A stretch of DNA of 64,000 nucleotides. It comes from Salipiger sp. IMCC34102 (GTDB lineage Bacteria; Pseudomonadota; Alphaproteobacteria; Rhodobacterales; Rhodobacteraceae). Both the position numbers and the translations under genes were made by a program. Location of the stretch: NCBI RefSeq assembly GCF_004145405.1, contig NZ_SELQ01000007.1:1-64000 (forward strand), given 5' to 3'. The notes under the pieces were generated by a model that searched no databases, had not been told where the DNA came from, and worked only from the letters and a program-made list of their open reading frames with translations. Positions 43,559 through 52,675 of this stretch are shown piece by piece; the first letter of the stretch is position 1; every line of letters begins with the position of its first letter.

Positions 43559-43570
43559 AGACCGGCCGCG

Positions 43571-43630
43571 CAGGGGGCTCTGCCCCCGCCCGTGCCGGGC
43601 TCCCCCGGAGTTTATCCGGCCAGATGAAGA
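43571..43630. repeat. Intergenic GC-rich repeat, copy B
   Basis: This copy reads GGGGGCTCTGCCCCC, a short GC arm, then CTCCCCCGGAGTTTATCCGG and CCAGATGAAG. It lies 13 nt after dapA and forms strong local hairpins. It matches copy C about 107 bp downstream and copy A after cobO. Confidence 0.6.
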
Positions 43631-43737
43631 TCCCTCCGGCGATGCGTCCTGCGGGACTGGTGGGTCCAGGCCGGGTCGGGGGGCTCTGCCCCCGGCGCCG
43701 GCGCGCCTCCCCCGGAGTATTTCGGCAAGAAGCGACG
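43627..43737 (+). repeat. Diverged tandem duplication of the dapA 3' end plus intergenic repeat copy C
   Basis: 43627-43665 (AAGATCCCTCCGGCGATGCG onward) resembles the last 39 coding bases of dapA (43517-43555, AAGATGCGGGCGGCGATGCG onward), sharing GGCGATGCGTC and TGCGGG. It is followed by a second GC-rich repeat, GGGGGCTCTGCCCCC...CTCCCCCGGAGTATTTCGGC (43678-43734). The unit length is about 110 bp. The copy is noncoding. Confidence 0.55.
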
Positions 43738-43794
43738 CAGGTGTGCGCGTCCCGCGGGCTTGCCCCGTGGGAAGGACAGGCCTATTTGGGCGGA

Positions 43795-44268
43795 ATGGCC
43801 AAGAAACCCGAGAACAAGAACTACAAGGTGATCGCCGAGAACCGGCGCGCGCGCTACGACTACGCGATCGAGGACGACCTGGAGGTCGGGATCATCCTGC
43901 AAGGCTCCGAGGTGAAGTCGCTCCGGACCGGGCAGTCGAATATCGCCGACAGCTACGCCTCCGTCGACGATGGAGAGCTGTGGCTGACGAACGCCTATAT
44001 CGCGCCCTACGAACAGGCGATGTTCGGCCACGAGGCGCGCGCCAAGCGCAAGCTGCTGGTCAGCCGCCGGGAGTTGTCGCGCCTTTGGAACGCCACCAAG
44101 CGCGAAGGCATGACCCTGGTCCCGCTGGTGATGTACTTCAACGACCGCGGGTTGGTGAAGCTGAAGATCGCGACCGCCAAGGGCAAGAAGAACCACGACA
44201 AGCGCCAGTCCGACGCCAAGCGCGACTGGGCCCGCCAGAAGCAGCGCCTGCTGCGCCACGACACCTGA
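43795..44268 (+). CDS. smpB: SsrA-binding protein SmpB
   Basis: ATG 43795 gives [20 protein letters not shown], the normal SmpB start. The 157-residue OB-fold protein has [19 protein letters not shown] and ends in the basic tail [18 protein letters not shown]. SmpB delivers tmRNA to stalled ribosomes. No tmRNA gene was recognised nearby. Confidence 0.94.
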   Translation: MAKKPENKNYKVIAENRRARYDYAIEDDLEVGIILQGSEVKSLRTGQSNIADSYASVDDGELWLTNAYIAPYEQAMFGHEARAKRKLLVSRRELSRLWNATKREGMTLVPLVMYFNDRGLVKLKIATAKGKKNHDKRQSDAKRDWARQKQRLLRHDT

Positions 44269-44337
44269 CCCGCTTGCGCCCGTGCGGCACTTGGGGTACC
44301 GGCTGAGGCGGTTTTCCAGCCGTGAAGGAGCCCCGGC

Positions 44338-45201
44338 ATGGCGCATCCCGACGACCCCAGAACCCTCGTCAGCGCGGACTGGCTGAAGACGCATCTGCGA
44401 GATCCCGACATGCGCGTGCTCGACGCCAGCTGGCACATGCCGGACGCGGGCCGCGATGCCCGGTCCGAGTACGAGAGCCGCCATATTCCGGGCGCGCGCT
44501 TCTTCGACATCGACGACATCGCCGACGCGCGCTCCGAGCTGCCCCACATGGTCCCCGAGGTCGAAAAGTTCATGTCCCGCCTGCGCGCGATGGGCGTGGG
44601 CGACGGACATCAGGTGGTGGTTTACGACAGCCAGGGGATCTTCTCGGCGGCACGCGTCTGGTGGCTGTTCCGACTGATGGGCAAGCGCGACGTCGCCGTG
44701 CTGGACGGCGGCCTGCCCGCATGGGAAGCCGCGGGCGGCGCGATCGAGGACCTGCCCCCCGTCATCCGCGACCGCCACATGACCGTCAGCCGGCAGAACC
44801 AGCTGGTGCGCGACGTGACGCAGGTCGCCCGCGCGGCCAAGCTCGACGATCATACGATCCTCGATGCCCGCGGCGCCGCGCGTTTCGCGGGGGAGGTGGC
44901 GGAGCCGCGGCCCGGGCTGCGCAGCGGCCACATTCCGGGCGCCCGCAACCTGCCCTTCGCACAGCTTCTGAACGCGGATGGCACGATGAAGGACGAGGCG
45001 GGCCTGCGCGCCGCCTTCGACGCCGCCGGCGCGGATCTGTCCAAGCCGGTCATCACCACCTGCGGATCGGGCGTCACCGCCGCGATCATCAACCTCGCGC
45101 TGGAGCGGATCGGCAAGACCGACCACGCGCTCTACGACGGGTCCTGGTCCGAATGGGGCATGTACCCCGACCTGCCCATCGCCACCGGCCCCGCCACCTG
45201 A
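44338..45201 (+). CDS. sseA: 3-mercaptopyruvate sulfurtransferase-like rhodanese
   Basis: This 287-residue protein has two rhodanese domains. The inactive first domain has SEYESRHIPGARFFDIDDIA. The second holds the active-site Cys in TTCGSGVTAAI, the CGSGV(T/S) loop characteristic of mercaptopyruvate sulfurtransferases. It moves sulfur from 3-mercaptopyruvate to acceptors. It starts after a GAAGGAG ribosome site and is followed 11 nt later by an aminotransferase that could supply 3-mercaptopyruvate from cysteine. Confidence 0.88.
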   Translation: MAHPDDPRTLVSADWLKTHLRDPDMRVLDASWHMPDAGRDARSEYESRHIPGARFFDIDDIADARSELPHMVPEVEKFMSRLRAMGVGDGHQVVVYDSQGIFSAARVWWLFRLMGKRDVAVLDGGLPAWEAAGGAIEDLPPVIRDRHMTVSRQNQLVRDVTQVARAAKLDDHTILDARGAARFAGEVAEPRPGLRSGHIPGARNLPFAQLLNADGTMKDEAGLRAAFDAAGADLSKPVITTCGSGVTAAIINLALERIGKTDHALYDGSWSEWGMYPDLPIATGPAT

Positions 45202-45212
45202 AAGGTCCCCTG

Positions 45213-46397
45213 ATGTTCGAGACGCTCAAAGCCCAGCCCGCTGACAAGATCCTGTCGCTCATGGCCGCCTACCGCGAGGATCCGCGCGACACCAAGGTCG
45301 ACCTTGGCGTGGGCGTCTACAAGGACGAGCATGGCAACACCCCCGTCATGCGCGCTGTGAAGGAAGCCGAGCGCCGGATCGTCGCCGATCAATCGACCAA
45401 GGCCTACACGGGACTCGCCGGCGATCCCGCCTTCGCGGACGCGATGATCGACCTGGTGCTGGGCGAGACCGTGGCGCGCGACCGTATCGCCGCCATCGCG
45501 ACCCCCGGCGGGACCGGCGCGATCCGCCAGGCGCTGGAACTCATCCGCATCGCCTCGCCCGGGGCCACCGTCTGGCTGTCGAACCCGACCTGGCCGAACC
45601 ATCCGTCGATCGTGAAATTCCTCGGCATGAAGATGCAGGAATACCGCTACTTCGACGAAGGCACCCGTGGCGTCGATTTCGACGGCATGATCGCGGATCT
45701 GGGCACCGTGGCGGAAGGCGACGTCGTCCTGCTGCACGGCTGCTGCCACAATCCCACCGGGGCAAACCCCACGGCGGACCAGTGGGACCGGATCATCGCC
45801 ACCGTGAAGGAGCGTGGCGCGGTGCCTCTGGTCGACATCGCCTACCAGGGGTTCGGCGACGGGCTGGACCAGGATGCGCAGGCGACCCGAAAGGTGGCGG
45901 GCGCCTTCGACAACGTGCTCATTGCCGCGAGCTGTTCGAAGAACTTTGGCGTCTACCGCGAGCGGACTGGCATCCTCATGGGGATTGCCCGCGACGCCGA
46001 CGAGGCCAAGCTGACTCAGGCGAACCTGAACTTCCTGAACCGTCAGAACTACTCCTTCCCGCCAGACCACGGCGCACGGGTGGTGACGACGATCCTCACC
46101 GACCCCGAGCTGCGTGCCGACTGGGAGGCCGAACTGGAAGAGACCCGCAACACCATGCTGGCCCTGCGCCAGCAACTGGCGGACGAGTTGCGGCAGCGGT
46201 CCAACGACGACCGCTTCGACTTCATCGCGCGGCACCGGGGCATGTTCAGCCGGATCGGCGCCTCCCCGGACGAGGTTGAGGCGATGCGGCGGGAGAACGG
46301 CATCTACATGGTCGGCGACAGCCGCATGAACATCGCGGGGCTGAACGCGAAGACCGTGCCGCTTCTGGCGCAGGCGATCGTCGACGCAGGCGTGTGA
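45213..46397 (+). CDS. Aromatic/aspartate class I aminotransferase
   Basis: ATG 45213 (MFETLKAQPADKILSLMAAY) follows AAAGGT. The 394-residue PLP enzyme has the aspartate/tyrosine aminotransferase I-alpha layout: GVGVYKDEHGNTPVM, HNPTGANPT, and the PLP Lys in SCSKNFGVYRERTG. The C-terminus has the substrate Arg region DSRMNIAGLN. It interconverts aspartate or aromatic amino acids and their oxoacids. It probably shares an operon with the upstream sulfurtransferase gene. Confidence 0.88.
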   Translation: MFETLKAQPADKILSLMAAYREDPRDTKVDLGVGVYKDEHGNTPVMRAVKEAERRIVADQSTKAYTGLAGDPAFADAMIDLVLGETVARDRIAAIATPGGTGAIRQALELIRIASPGATVWLSNPTWPNHPSIVKFLGMKMQEYRYFDEGTRGVDFDGMIADLGTVAEGDVVLLHGCCHNPTGANPTADQWDRIIATVKERGAVPLVDIAYQGFGDGLDQDAQATRKVAGAFDNVLIAASCSKNFGVYRERTGILMGIARDADEAKLTQANLNFLNRQNYSFPPDHGARVVTTILTDPELRADWEAELEETRNTMLALRQQLADELRQRSNDDRFDFIARHRGMFSRIGASPDEVEAMRRENGIYMVGDSRMNIAGLNAKTVPLLAQAIVDAGV

Positions 46398-46515
46398 CAC
46401 CGCGCAGGCGCGCATCCTTGTGACCGACGCCGCGTTCCGGCCGTGCAGGACTTGTGCGCGGCCGCGCATCAATCTATGCCGATGGGTGACAGAAACGAAA
46501 TAAAGTGTCTCGCCC

Positions 46516-47472
46516 ATGTCTTTCCGCCTGCAACCGACGCCACCGGCCCGGCCGAACCGCTGTCAGCTTTTCGGACCGGGGTCGAATACCAAGCTCTTCG
46601 CCAAGATGGCCGCGTCGGAGGCCGACGTGATCAACCTCGACCTCGAGGACAGCGTCTCGCCGGGTGACAAGGACGCCGCGCGGGCCAACGTGATCGAGGC
46701 CATCGGCGCGCACGACTGGGGGACGAAGACGCTGTCGGTGCGGATCAACTCGCTCGACACGCCGTTCTGGTATCGTGACGTGGTCGACCTGCTGGAGCAG
46801 GCGGACGAACGGCTCGACCTCATCATGATCCCGAAGGTCGGCAATGTCGCCGACGTCTACGCCGTCGATGCGCTGGTCACCGCGATCGAGACCGCCAGGG
46901 GCCGCACCAAGAAGATCGGCTTCGAGGTCATCATCGAATCCGCCGCCGGTCTCGCCCACGTCAACGAGATCGCCGCCGCCTCGCCCCGGATGCAGGCGAT
47001 GAGCCTGGGCGCCGCCGACTACGCGGCCTCCATGGGGATGCAGACCACCGGCATCGGTGGCACGCAGGAGAATTACTATATGCTCCACGGCGAGGCGCGG
47101 CATTACTCGGACCCCTGGCACTGGGCGCAGACCGCCATCGTCGCCGCCTGCCGCACCCACGGCATCCTGCCCGTGGACGGCCCCTTCGGCGATTTCAGCG
47201 ACGACGAAGGCTACCGCGCGCAGGCCCGCCGCAGCGCCACGCTGGGGATGGTCGGCAAATGGGCGATCCACCCCCGCCAGATCGCGCTGGCCAACGCGGT
47301 CTTCACCCCCTCCGACGCCGCCGTGGCCGAGGCGCGAGAGATCCTCGCCGCGATGGAGGACGCCAAGGCCAAGGGCGAAGGGGCCACGGTCTACAAGGGA
47401 CGCCTCGTGGACATCGCGTCGATCAAGCAGGCCGAGGTCATAGTAAAACAGTCAGAGATGATCGCGGGCTAA
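46516..47472 (+). CDS. mcl1: L-malyl-CoA/beta-methylmalyl-CoA lyase
   Basis: The 318-residue HpcH/HpaI-fold protein has FGPGSNTKLFAKMAASEADV, INLDLEDSVSPGDKD, the acidic metal-ligand segments FEVIIESAAGL and LGAADYAASMGM, and a C-terminal KWAIHPRQIALANAVF. Length and sequence style match Mcl1 of Rhodobacter. It cleaves beta-methylmalyl-CoA to propionyl-CoA and glyoxylate, and malyl-CoA to acetyl-CoA and glyoxylate, in the ethylmalonyl-CoA pathway for acetate assimilation. Confidence 0.9.
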   Translation: MSFRLQPTPPARPNRCQLFGPGSNTKLFAKMAASEADVINLDLEDSVSPGDKDAARANVIEAIGAHDWGTKTLSVRINSLDTPFWYRDVVDLLEQADERLDLIMIPKVGNVADVYAVDALVTAIETARGRTKKIGFEVIIESAAGLAHVNEIAAASPRMQAMSLGAADYAASMGMQTTGIGGTQENYYMLHGEARHYSDPWHWAQTAIVAACRTHGILPVDGPFGDFSDDEGYRAQARRSATLGMVGKWAIHPRQIALANAVFTPSDAAVAEAREILAAMEDAKAKGEGATVYKGRLVDIASIKQAEVIVKQSEMIAG

Positions 47473-47607
47473 AGCCCTACTCGCTTCTTGGAGGGGCTCC
47501 GCCCGCTTGTGCCTGGGATCGTCCATAGGACGATCCCTGGACGGCCTCACCATTGCATCCCCTGCCCTCGCCCGCATATATCGGACGGGACGCAAAAGGG
47601 GCTTCTC

Positions 47608-48570
47608 ATGACGCAATATCTCGATTTCGAAAAACCGCTCGCGGAAATCGAGGGCAAGGCCGAGGAGTTGCGCGCCATGGCCCGCGACAACGAGGGCATG
47701 GACGTCGAGAAGGAGGCGAAGGCCCTAGACCGAAAGGCCGCCGACCTGCTCAAGCAGCTTTACGGCAGCCTGTCGCCCTGGCGGAAGACGCTGGTCGCGC
47801 GCCACCCCGAACGCCCCCATTGCCGCGACTACATCGAGGCGCTCTTCGGTGAATTCACACCATTGGCAGGCGACCGCAACTTCGCCGACGACCACGCGGT
47901 GATGGGCGGCCTCGCCCGGCTGGACGGACGCCCCGTCATGGTCATCGGTCACGAGAAGGGGAACGACACCAAAAGTCGCATTGCCCACAACTTCGGCATG
48001 GCGCGTCCCGAAGGCTACCGCAAGGCGATCCGCCTGATGAAACTGGCCGACCGCTTCGACCTGCCGGTGGTCACGCTGGTCGACACCCCCGGCGCCTACC
48101 CCGGCAAGGGCGCGGAGGAGCGTGGCCAGTCCGAGGCGATCGCCCGGTCGACCGAGGCCTGCCTGGATCTCAAGGTTCCGCTGATCTCGGTGGTGATCGG
48201 CGAAGGCGGCTCCGGCGGGGCCGTGGCCTTCGCCACCGCCGACCGGGTCGCGATGCTGGAACATTCGATCTACTCGGTGATTTCTCCCGAAGGCTGCGCC
48301 TCGATCCTGTGGAAGGATCCTTCCAAGACGCAGGAGGCCGCGGCCGCCTTGCGACTGACCGCGCAGAACCTGCACGAACTCGGGGTTTGCGACCGGATCG
48401 TGCAGGAACCCCTGGGCGGCGCCCACCGCGCCCCCGATGCCACGATCCGCGCGGTGGGAGAGGCGATCAAGGAGCTTCTCGCCTCCTTCGACGGCGTCGC
48501 GCCCGAGAAGATCATGTCGGGTCGTCGTCAGAAGTACCTCGACCTCGGCAAGAAGGGTCTCGCCGCCTGA
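47608..48570 (+). CDS. accA: Acetyl-CoA carboxylase carboxyltransferase subunit alpha
   Basis: ATG 47608 gives [20 protein letters not shown]. The 320-residue protein carries AccA landmarks: [47 protein letters not shown] and [13 protein letters not shown]. It is the alpha half of the carboxyltransferase that makes malonyl-CoA for fatty-acid synthesis. It lies 135 nt after malyl-CoA lyase with its own short leader. Confidence 0.96.
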   Translation: MTQYLDFEKPLAEIEGKAEELRAMARDNEGMDVEKEAKALDRKAADLLKQLYGSLSPWRKTLVARHPERPHCRDYIEALFGEFTPLAGDRNFADDHAVMGGLARLDGRPVMVIGHEKGNDTKSRIAHNFGMARPEGYRKAIRLMKLADRFDLPVVTLVDTPGAYPGKGAEERGQSEAIARSTEACLDLKVPLISVVIGEGGSGGAVAFATADRVAMLEHSIYSVISPEGCASILWKDPSKTQEAAAALRLTAQNLHELGVCDRIVQEPLGGAHRAPDATIRAVGEAIKELLASFDGVAPEKIMSGRRQKYLDLGKKGLAA

Positions 48571-48727
48571 CAATCTCGGCGCTTGGCCGACCCATGAGCG
48601 GCGGGTGACGGCGGCTCCTACGCCTAAAGGTCCTACCCTCCGCCTTCTGAACGCACATCGACCAACGACGCGGCATTCAACGGCGCATGTCTGTCGGTCA
48701 CGGGGCGATCCGTGCCCGAAACGGGCT

Positions 48728-49714
48728 TTATCCGACCGAGCTCAGACCGAGAATATCCGCCACGATCATGTCGTGATCGGACAGCGGCGTGCCATCGGGC
48801 GCCAGTGACGGACGGATCTCCACCGGACCCAAGGTGACGCCGCGGGCCAAGAACCAATCGAGTTTCATCGCCCGCTCCGGCCAGCGGGTAATAAGGCTGG
48901 GCCGCGTGGTGGGTGTCTCTTCGTCTCCGCCATGGCGGGTGAAACCCGCGGCTTCGGCGAGCGCGAAAAGCCCCTCCGCCCGCCAGTCGCCGCCCGCGTG
49001 GTTGCCGGTGTTCAGATCGCCGCCGATCAGCACCGGCAGGCCGGGGAATGCCGTGTCGAGCGTGTCGATCAGGCCGCCGACCTGCGCTTGGCGGTGGGCG
49101 GCGGAACTTGCGCTTTCCAGGTGCACCGCGACGACCAGCAGAGGTCCCGCGGCGGTCTCGATCCGCGCGCCGATCGCTATGCGCTCGCCAAGCCGGGGCT
49201 GCTCCGCGTCGCCAAACCACTGGCGGTGCCCGTGCAGGCGAAGCGCGAACGGCGCCGCCAGCGTCGTGCGCGCCAGGACCGCGTTGCCGTGAAGGCCCAT
49301 CTCGTTGTGCTGATCGGTGCAGAATTTCCGCTCGCCCGGTGACCCGAGGCCGGTTTCCACGAACTCCACCGCATAGGCATGACCCATGCCAAGCGGCGCT
49401 GCGACCTCTGCCGTGGTGTGAACCTGGGCGGTGCGGGCCATGCCGCAGTCCATCTCGGACAGCAGCAGCACGTCGCAATCACGGGCGTGCGCGGCCGCCG
49501 CGCCGGGGAAGAGACAGCGTTCGAGGTTCCAGGCCCCGACCCTGAACGGCACGGCAAGCGGCGCGGTTGTGGGTCCCTGCCGCAGCTCGATGGCATTCAG
49601 GGCCGCCACTTCGGCGGCATGGGCATCGTGGGTCGCCACGTCGCGCGCAAGCCCAGCGATGTCGCGCTGTGCGGCGGTCGGGGCGGGCAGTGTCGCGAGA
49701 GTGTCGCGTATCAC
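48728..49714 (-). CDS. Endonuclease/exonuclease/phosphatase-fold hydrolase
   Basis: This 328-residue protein has the EEP-fold catalytic motifs [39 protein letters not shown] and [11 protein letters not shown]. The family includes DNases, sphingomyelinase-like and inositol-phosphate phosphodiesterases. It has no signal peptide. The start overlaps the ugpC stop by 4 nt, so it is the last gene of the ugp operon. A role in cutting a phosphodiester of imported glycerophosphodiesters is plausible but inferred. Confidence 0.82.
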   Translation of the reverse strand: MIRDTLATLPAPTAAQRDIAGLARDVATHDAHAAEVAALNAIELRQGPTTAPLAVPFRVGAWNLERCLFPGAAAAHARDCDVLLLSEMDCGMARTAQVHTTAEVAAPLGMGHAYAVEFVETGLGSPGERKFCTDQHNEMGLHGNAVLARTTLAAPFALRLHGHRQWFGDAEQPRLGERIAIGARIETAAGPLLVVAVHLESASSAAHRQAQVGGLIDTLDTAFPGLPVLIGGDLNTGNHAGGDWRAEGLFALAEAAGFTRHGGDEETPTTRPSLITRWPERAMKLDWFLARGVTLGPVEIRPSLAPDGTPLSDHDMIVADILGLSSVG

Positions 49715-50784
49715 GCGGGCACCGCCTCTGGCCGGGTGACGGTCTGCGGCAGGCGGCGTCCGGTCTTCACGTCGAAGAGGTGCAGCGCCCCGGGATCGAC
49801 GGACAACCGCAGATCGGCCGGCAGCGACTCCGCCCCGGTTTCGGTCACGGCGATCTTCTGGCCGTCGACGAACCCGTGGACGATGCGCTGCGCGCCGAGT
49901 TCCTCGATATAATCGACCCGCATCGGCAGGGGGCCGTCGCGGGTGATGCGCAGATCCTCGGGCCGGAGTCCCAGCGTCACCTCGCCCGCGGGAACGGCGG
50001 CGGGGGCCACGACATGATCTCCGACCAAAGCCTGCCCGTCGCTCACCCGAGCGTCCAGAAGGGTCATCGCGGGGGAACCGATGAAGGCCGCGACGAAGGC
50101 CGACGCCGGACGGCGATACACCTCGAGCGGGGCGCCGACCTGCTCGACCGCGCCATCGCGCAGGACGATCAGCCGGTCGGCCAGGGTCATCGCCTCGAGC
50201 TGGTCGTGGGTGACGTAGAGCGACGTGGTGGCCAGCCGCTTCTGAAGGCGCCGGATTTCGCCGCGCATCGACACGCGCAGCTTGGCGTCGAGGTTCGACA
50301 GCGGCTCGTCGAACAGGAACGCCGAGGGCTGGCGCACGATGGCCCGGCCCATCGCGACCCGCTGGCGCTGGCCGCCCGAGAGCGCGCGCGGCTTGCGGTC
50401 GAGGTAGGGGGCCAGTTCTAGCATCCGCGCGGCCTCGTCCACGCGCCGGGTGATCTCGTCCTTGGGCGTGCGGCGGTTCTTCAGCCCGTAGGCCATGTTG
50501 TCGCGCACGCTCATGTGCGGGTAGAGCGCGTAGTTCTGGAACACCATGGCGATGTCGCGATCGGCGGGGTCGAGCGTGTTGACCACCCGGTCGCCGATGC
50601 GCACCTCGCCCCGGGTCACGTCCTCCAGGCCGGCGACCATGCGCAGCATCGTGGACTTGCCGCAGCCCGAGGGGCCGACCAGCACGACGAACTCGCCGTC
50701 CTTGATCTCGACGTCCACGCCCCGCACGGCGTCGACGCCGCCCGCGTAGGTCTTGCCGACGTTCGAAAGAGTTACCGTTGCCAT
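49711..50784 (-). CDS. ugpC: sn-Glycerol-3-phosphate ABC transporter ATP-binding protein
   Basis: This 357-residue CUT1 ATPase has Walker [10 protein letters not shown], signature [14 protein letters not shown], Walker [15 protein letters not shown], switch THDQLEAMT, and TOBE-like C-terminal domains ([13 protein letters not shown]). It is the energy subunit for UgpBAE. It overlaps the ugpE-like stop by 1 nt and the downstream hydrolase by 4 nt. It is distinct from the ATPase at 18361-19356. Confidence 0.88.
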   Translation of the reverse strand: MATVTLSNVGKTYAGGVDAVRGVDVEIKDGEFVVLVGPSGCGKSTMLRMVAGLEDVTRGEVRIGDRVVNTLDPADRDIAMVFQNYALYPHMSVRDNMAYGLKNRRTPKDEITRRVDEAARMLELAPYLDRKPRALSGGQRQRVAMGRAIVRQPSAFLFDEPLSNLDAKLRVSMRGEIRRLQKRLATTSLYVTHDQLEAMTLADRLIVLRDGAVEQVGAPLEVYRRPASAFVAAFIGSPAMTLLDARVSDGQALVGDHVVAPAAVPAGEVTLGLRPEDLRITRDGPLPMRVDYIEELGAQRIVHGFVDGQKIAVTETGAESLPADLRLSVDPGALHLFDVKTGRRLPQTVTRPEAVPA

Positions 50785-51626
50785 TATTTATCGCTTTCCG
50801 TCAGGCCCTTGATGAACATGCGCTGGAACACCACCACCACGATGATGGGCGGGATCATGGCCAGCACGGCCAGGGCAAAGGCTTCGTTGTAATCGGGGAT
50901 CTGGCTGCCGACCCAGACCTGGAGGATCGACTTGATGCCGCGCATCAGGGTGTAGAACGATTCGTCCGTCGTCATGATCAGCGGCCAAAGGTACTGGTTC
51001 CAGCCGTAGATGAACATGATGATGAAGATCGCCGCCATCATCGTCCGCGACAGCGGCACCAGCACGTCGACGAAGAACTTCCACGGACCCGCCCCGTCGA
51101 TCCGTGCGGCCTCGAGCAACTCGTCCGGGACGGACTTGAAGAACTGGCGGAAGAAGAAGGTCCCGGTGGCCGAGGCCAGGAGCGGCACGATGAGGCCGGT
51201 GTAGCTGTTCAACAACCCCAGCGTCGACATCACCTGGTAGGACGGCATGATCCGCACTTCGAGCGGCAGCAGAAGCGTGGTGAAGATGGCCCAGAAGATC
51301 AGCGTGGCGAAGCGGAAGCGGAAGTAGACCAGCGCGTAGGCCGCGGTCATCGACAGGACGATCTTGCCCACCGCGAACCCGATCCCCATGATCATCGAGT
51401 TCCCCAGCATCAGCAGACCGGTGACGTCGCCGGTGAAGCCGCCGCGTGCGGTCAGCACCTTGTTGTAGGTCTCCACCCCGTCGCCGCCGGGGGTGAGGTA
51501 AAGTCCATTGCTGTGGATCTCGATCGCGGCATGGGTCGAGGACATGAGCGCCACGATCACCGGCAGCGCCATGAAGAGCGCGCCCAGGATCAGGACGAGA
51601 TGGTCGAGGGGTTTCACTTGCTGCAT
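50784..51626 (-). CDS. ugpE: sn-Glycerol-3-phosphate ABC transporter permease UgpE
   Basis: This 280-residue permease begins [19 protein letters not shown] and has six hydrophobic segments. The EAA loop is [20 protein letters not shown], and the C-terminus [10 protein letters not shown] matches UgpE (typically QRFFVKGLTEGEK-like). It pairs with UgpA. The gene lies 4 nt after the ugpA-like gene. Confidence 0.9.
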   Translation of the reverse strand: MQQVKPLDHLVLILGALFMALPVIVALMSSTHAAIEIHSNGLYLTPGGDGVETYNKVLTARGGFTGDVTGLLMLGNSMIMGIGFAVGKIVLSMTAAYALVYFRFRFATLIFWAIFTTLLLPLEVRIMPSYQVMSTLGLLNSYTGLIVPLLASATGTFFFRQFFKSVPDELLEAARIDGAGPWKFFVDVLVPLSRTMMAAIFIIMFIYGWNQYLWPLIMTTDESFYTLMRGIKSILQVWVGSQIPDYNEAFALAVLAMIPPIIVVVVFQRMFIKGLTESDK

Positions 51627-51630
51627 GGTC

Positions 51631-52602
51631 TCACCCGTAATGGACGCGGCGTTCGAGGAAGCGGAACTGCACCACGGTCAGCGCCGCCACCACCACCATC
51701 AGGATCACCGATTGCGCCGAGGATCCGCCGATGTCGTTGCCTTTGAACCCGTCGAGGTAGACCTTGTAGACCAGCGTCATCGGGTTGTTCGCGGGCTTGT
51801 CCTTCACCACCACGTCGAAGATCGCGAAGGTGTCGAACATCGCGTAGGTGATGTTGATGATCAGCAGGAAGAACGCGGTCGGCGCCAGCAGCGGCAGCAC
51901 GATGTCGCGGAACCGCCGCCAGCCCGAGCGGGCGTCGATCAGCGCCGCCTCGCGCACCGACACGGGCACGGTCTGCAACCCCGACAGGAAGAAGATGAAG
52001 TTGTAGGGGATCTGTTTCCAGACCGAGATCGTGATGACCGCGATGGCGGTGTCCCAGTAGTTCACGCCGACCCGCAGGTCGTGGCCGAAAAAGGCGAAGA
52101 GCTCGGTGATCGGCCCGATGTGCTGGTCGAAGATCATCATCCCGATCAGTCCCGCCACGGGCGGCGCGATGGCATAGACCGAGATCAGAACCGTCTTATA
52201 GGGCCCTGCCCCGCGGATCACCTTGTCGGCCTTCACCGCCAGCAGCAGCCCGATCCCCAGCGACAGCGCGGTGACCACGACGCAGAAGAACGCGGTGAAG
52301 GCCGCGGTCGCCTGGTAGCGCGCGTTGGTCAGCGCGTCGGAATAGTTCTCCATTCCCACGAAGGTCGCACCGAAGCCGAAGGGATCCTCGATGTAGAACG
52401 ACGACAGGACCGCCTCGACCGAGGGCCAGTAGAAAAAGATCACGACGACGGCGAGTTGCGGCGCGAGGAACAGCCAGGGCGTCAGCGGACGGTCGAACTG
52501 GACGCGCTTCTGCGGCTCCGAAGCGCCGATCGCGGCCAGGCCGCGCATGAGCCGCGCGAAGGGCCGGCGCGGCACCGAAACGGAGGGATGGGTGAGGGTC
52601 AC
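51631..52602 (-). CDS. ugpA: sn-Glycerol-3-phosphate ABC transporter permease UgpA
   Basis: Family homology starts with QKRVQFDRPLTPWLFLAPQL and runs through the EAA loop SVREAALIDARSGWRRFRDI to the C-terminal YG. A GTG at 52602 (MTLTHPSVSVPRRPFAR) with GGGAA upstream is chosen. An ATG at 52551 (MRGLAAIGASEPQKRV) is an equally reasonable start and would match the usual length of about 300 residues better. Reading further upstream would overlap ugpB. It is the first permease of the operon. Confidence 0.85.
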   Translation of the reverse strand: MTLTHPSVSVPRRPFARLMRGLAAIGASEPQKRVQFDRPLTPWLFLAPQLAVVVIFFYWPSVEAVLSSFYIEDPFGFGATFVGMENYSDALTNARYQATAAFTAFFCVVVTALSLGIGLLLAVKADKVIRGAGPYKTVLISVYAIAPPVAGLIGMMIFDQHIGPITELFAFFGHDLRVGVNYWDTAIAVITISVWKQIPYNFIFFLSGLQTVPVSVREAALIDARSGWRRFRDIVLPLLAPTAFFLLIINITYAMFDTFAIFDVVVKDKPANNPMTLVYKVYLDGFKGNDIGGSSAQSVILMVVVAALTVVQFRFLERRVHYG

Positions 52603-52675
52603 GTGGAATTTCCCGAACTTCGGAACGAAAGAAGGGACGGAGCGGCGACCGCTCCGTCCCGGTATGGCGGTCGGA

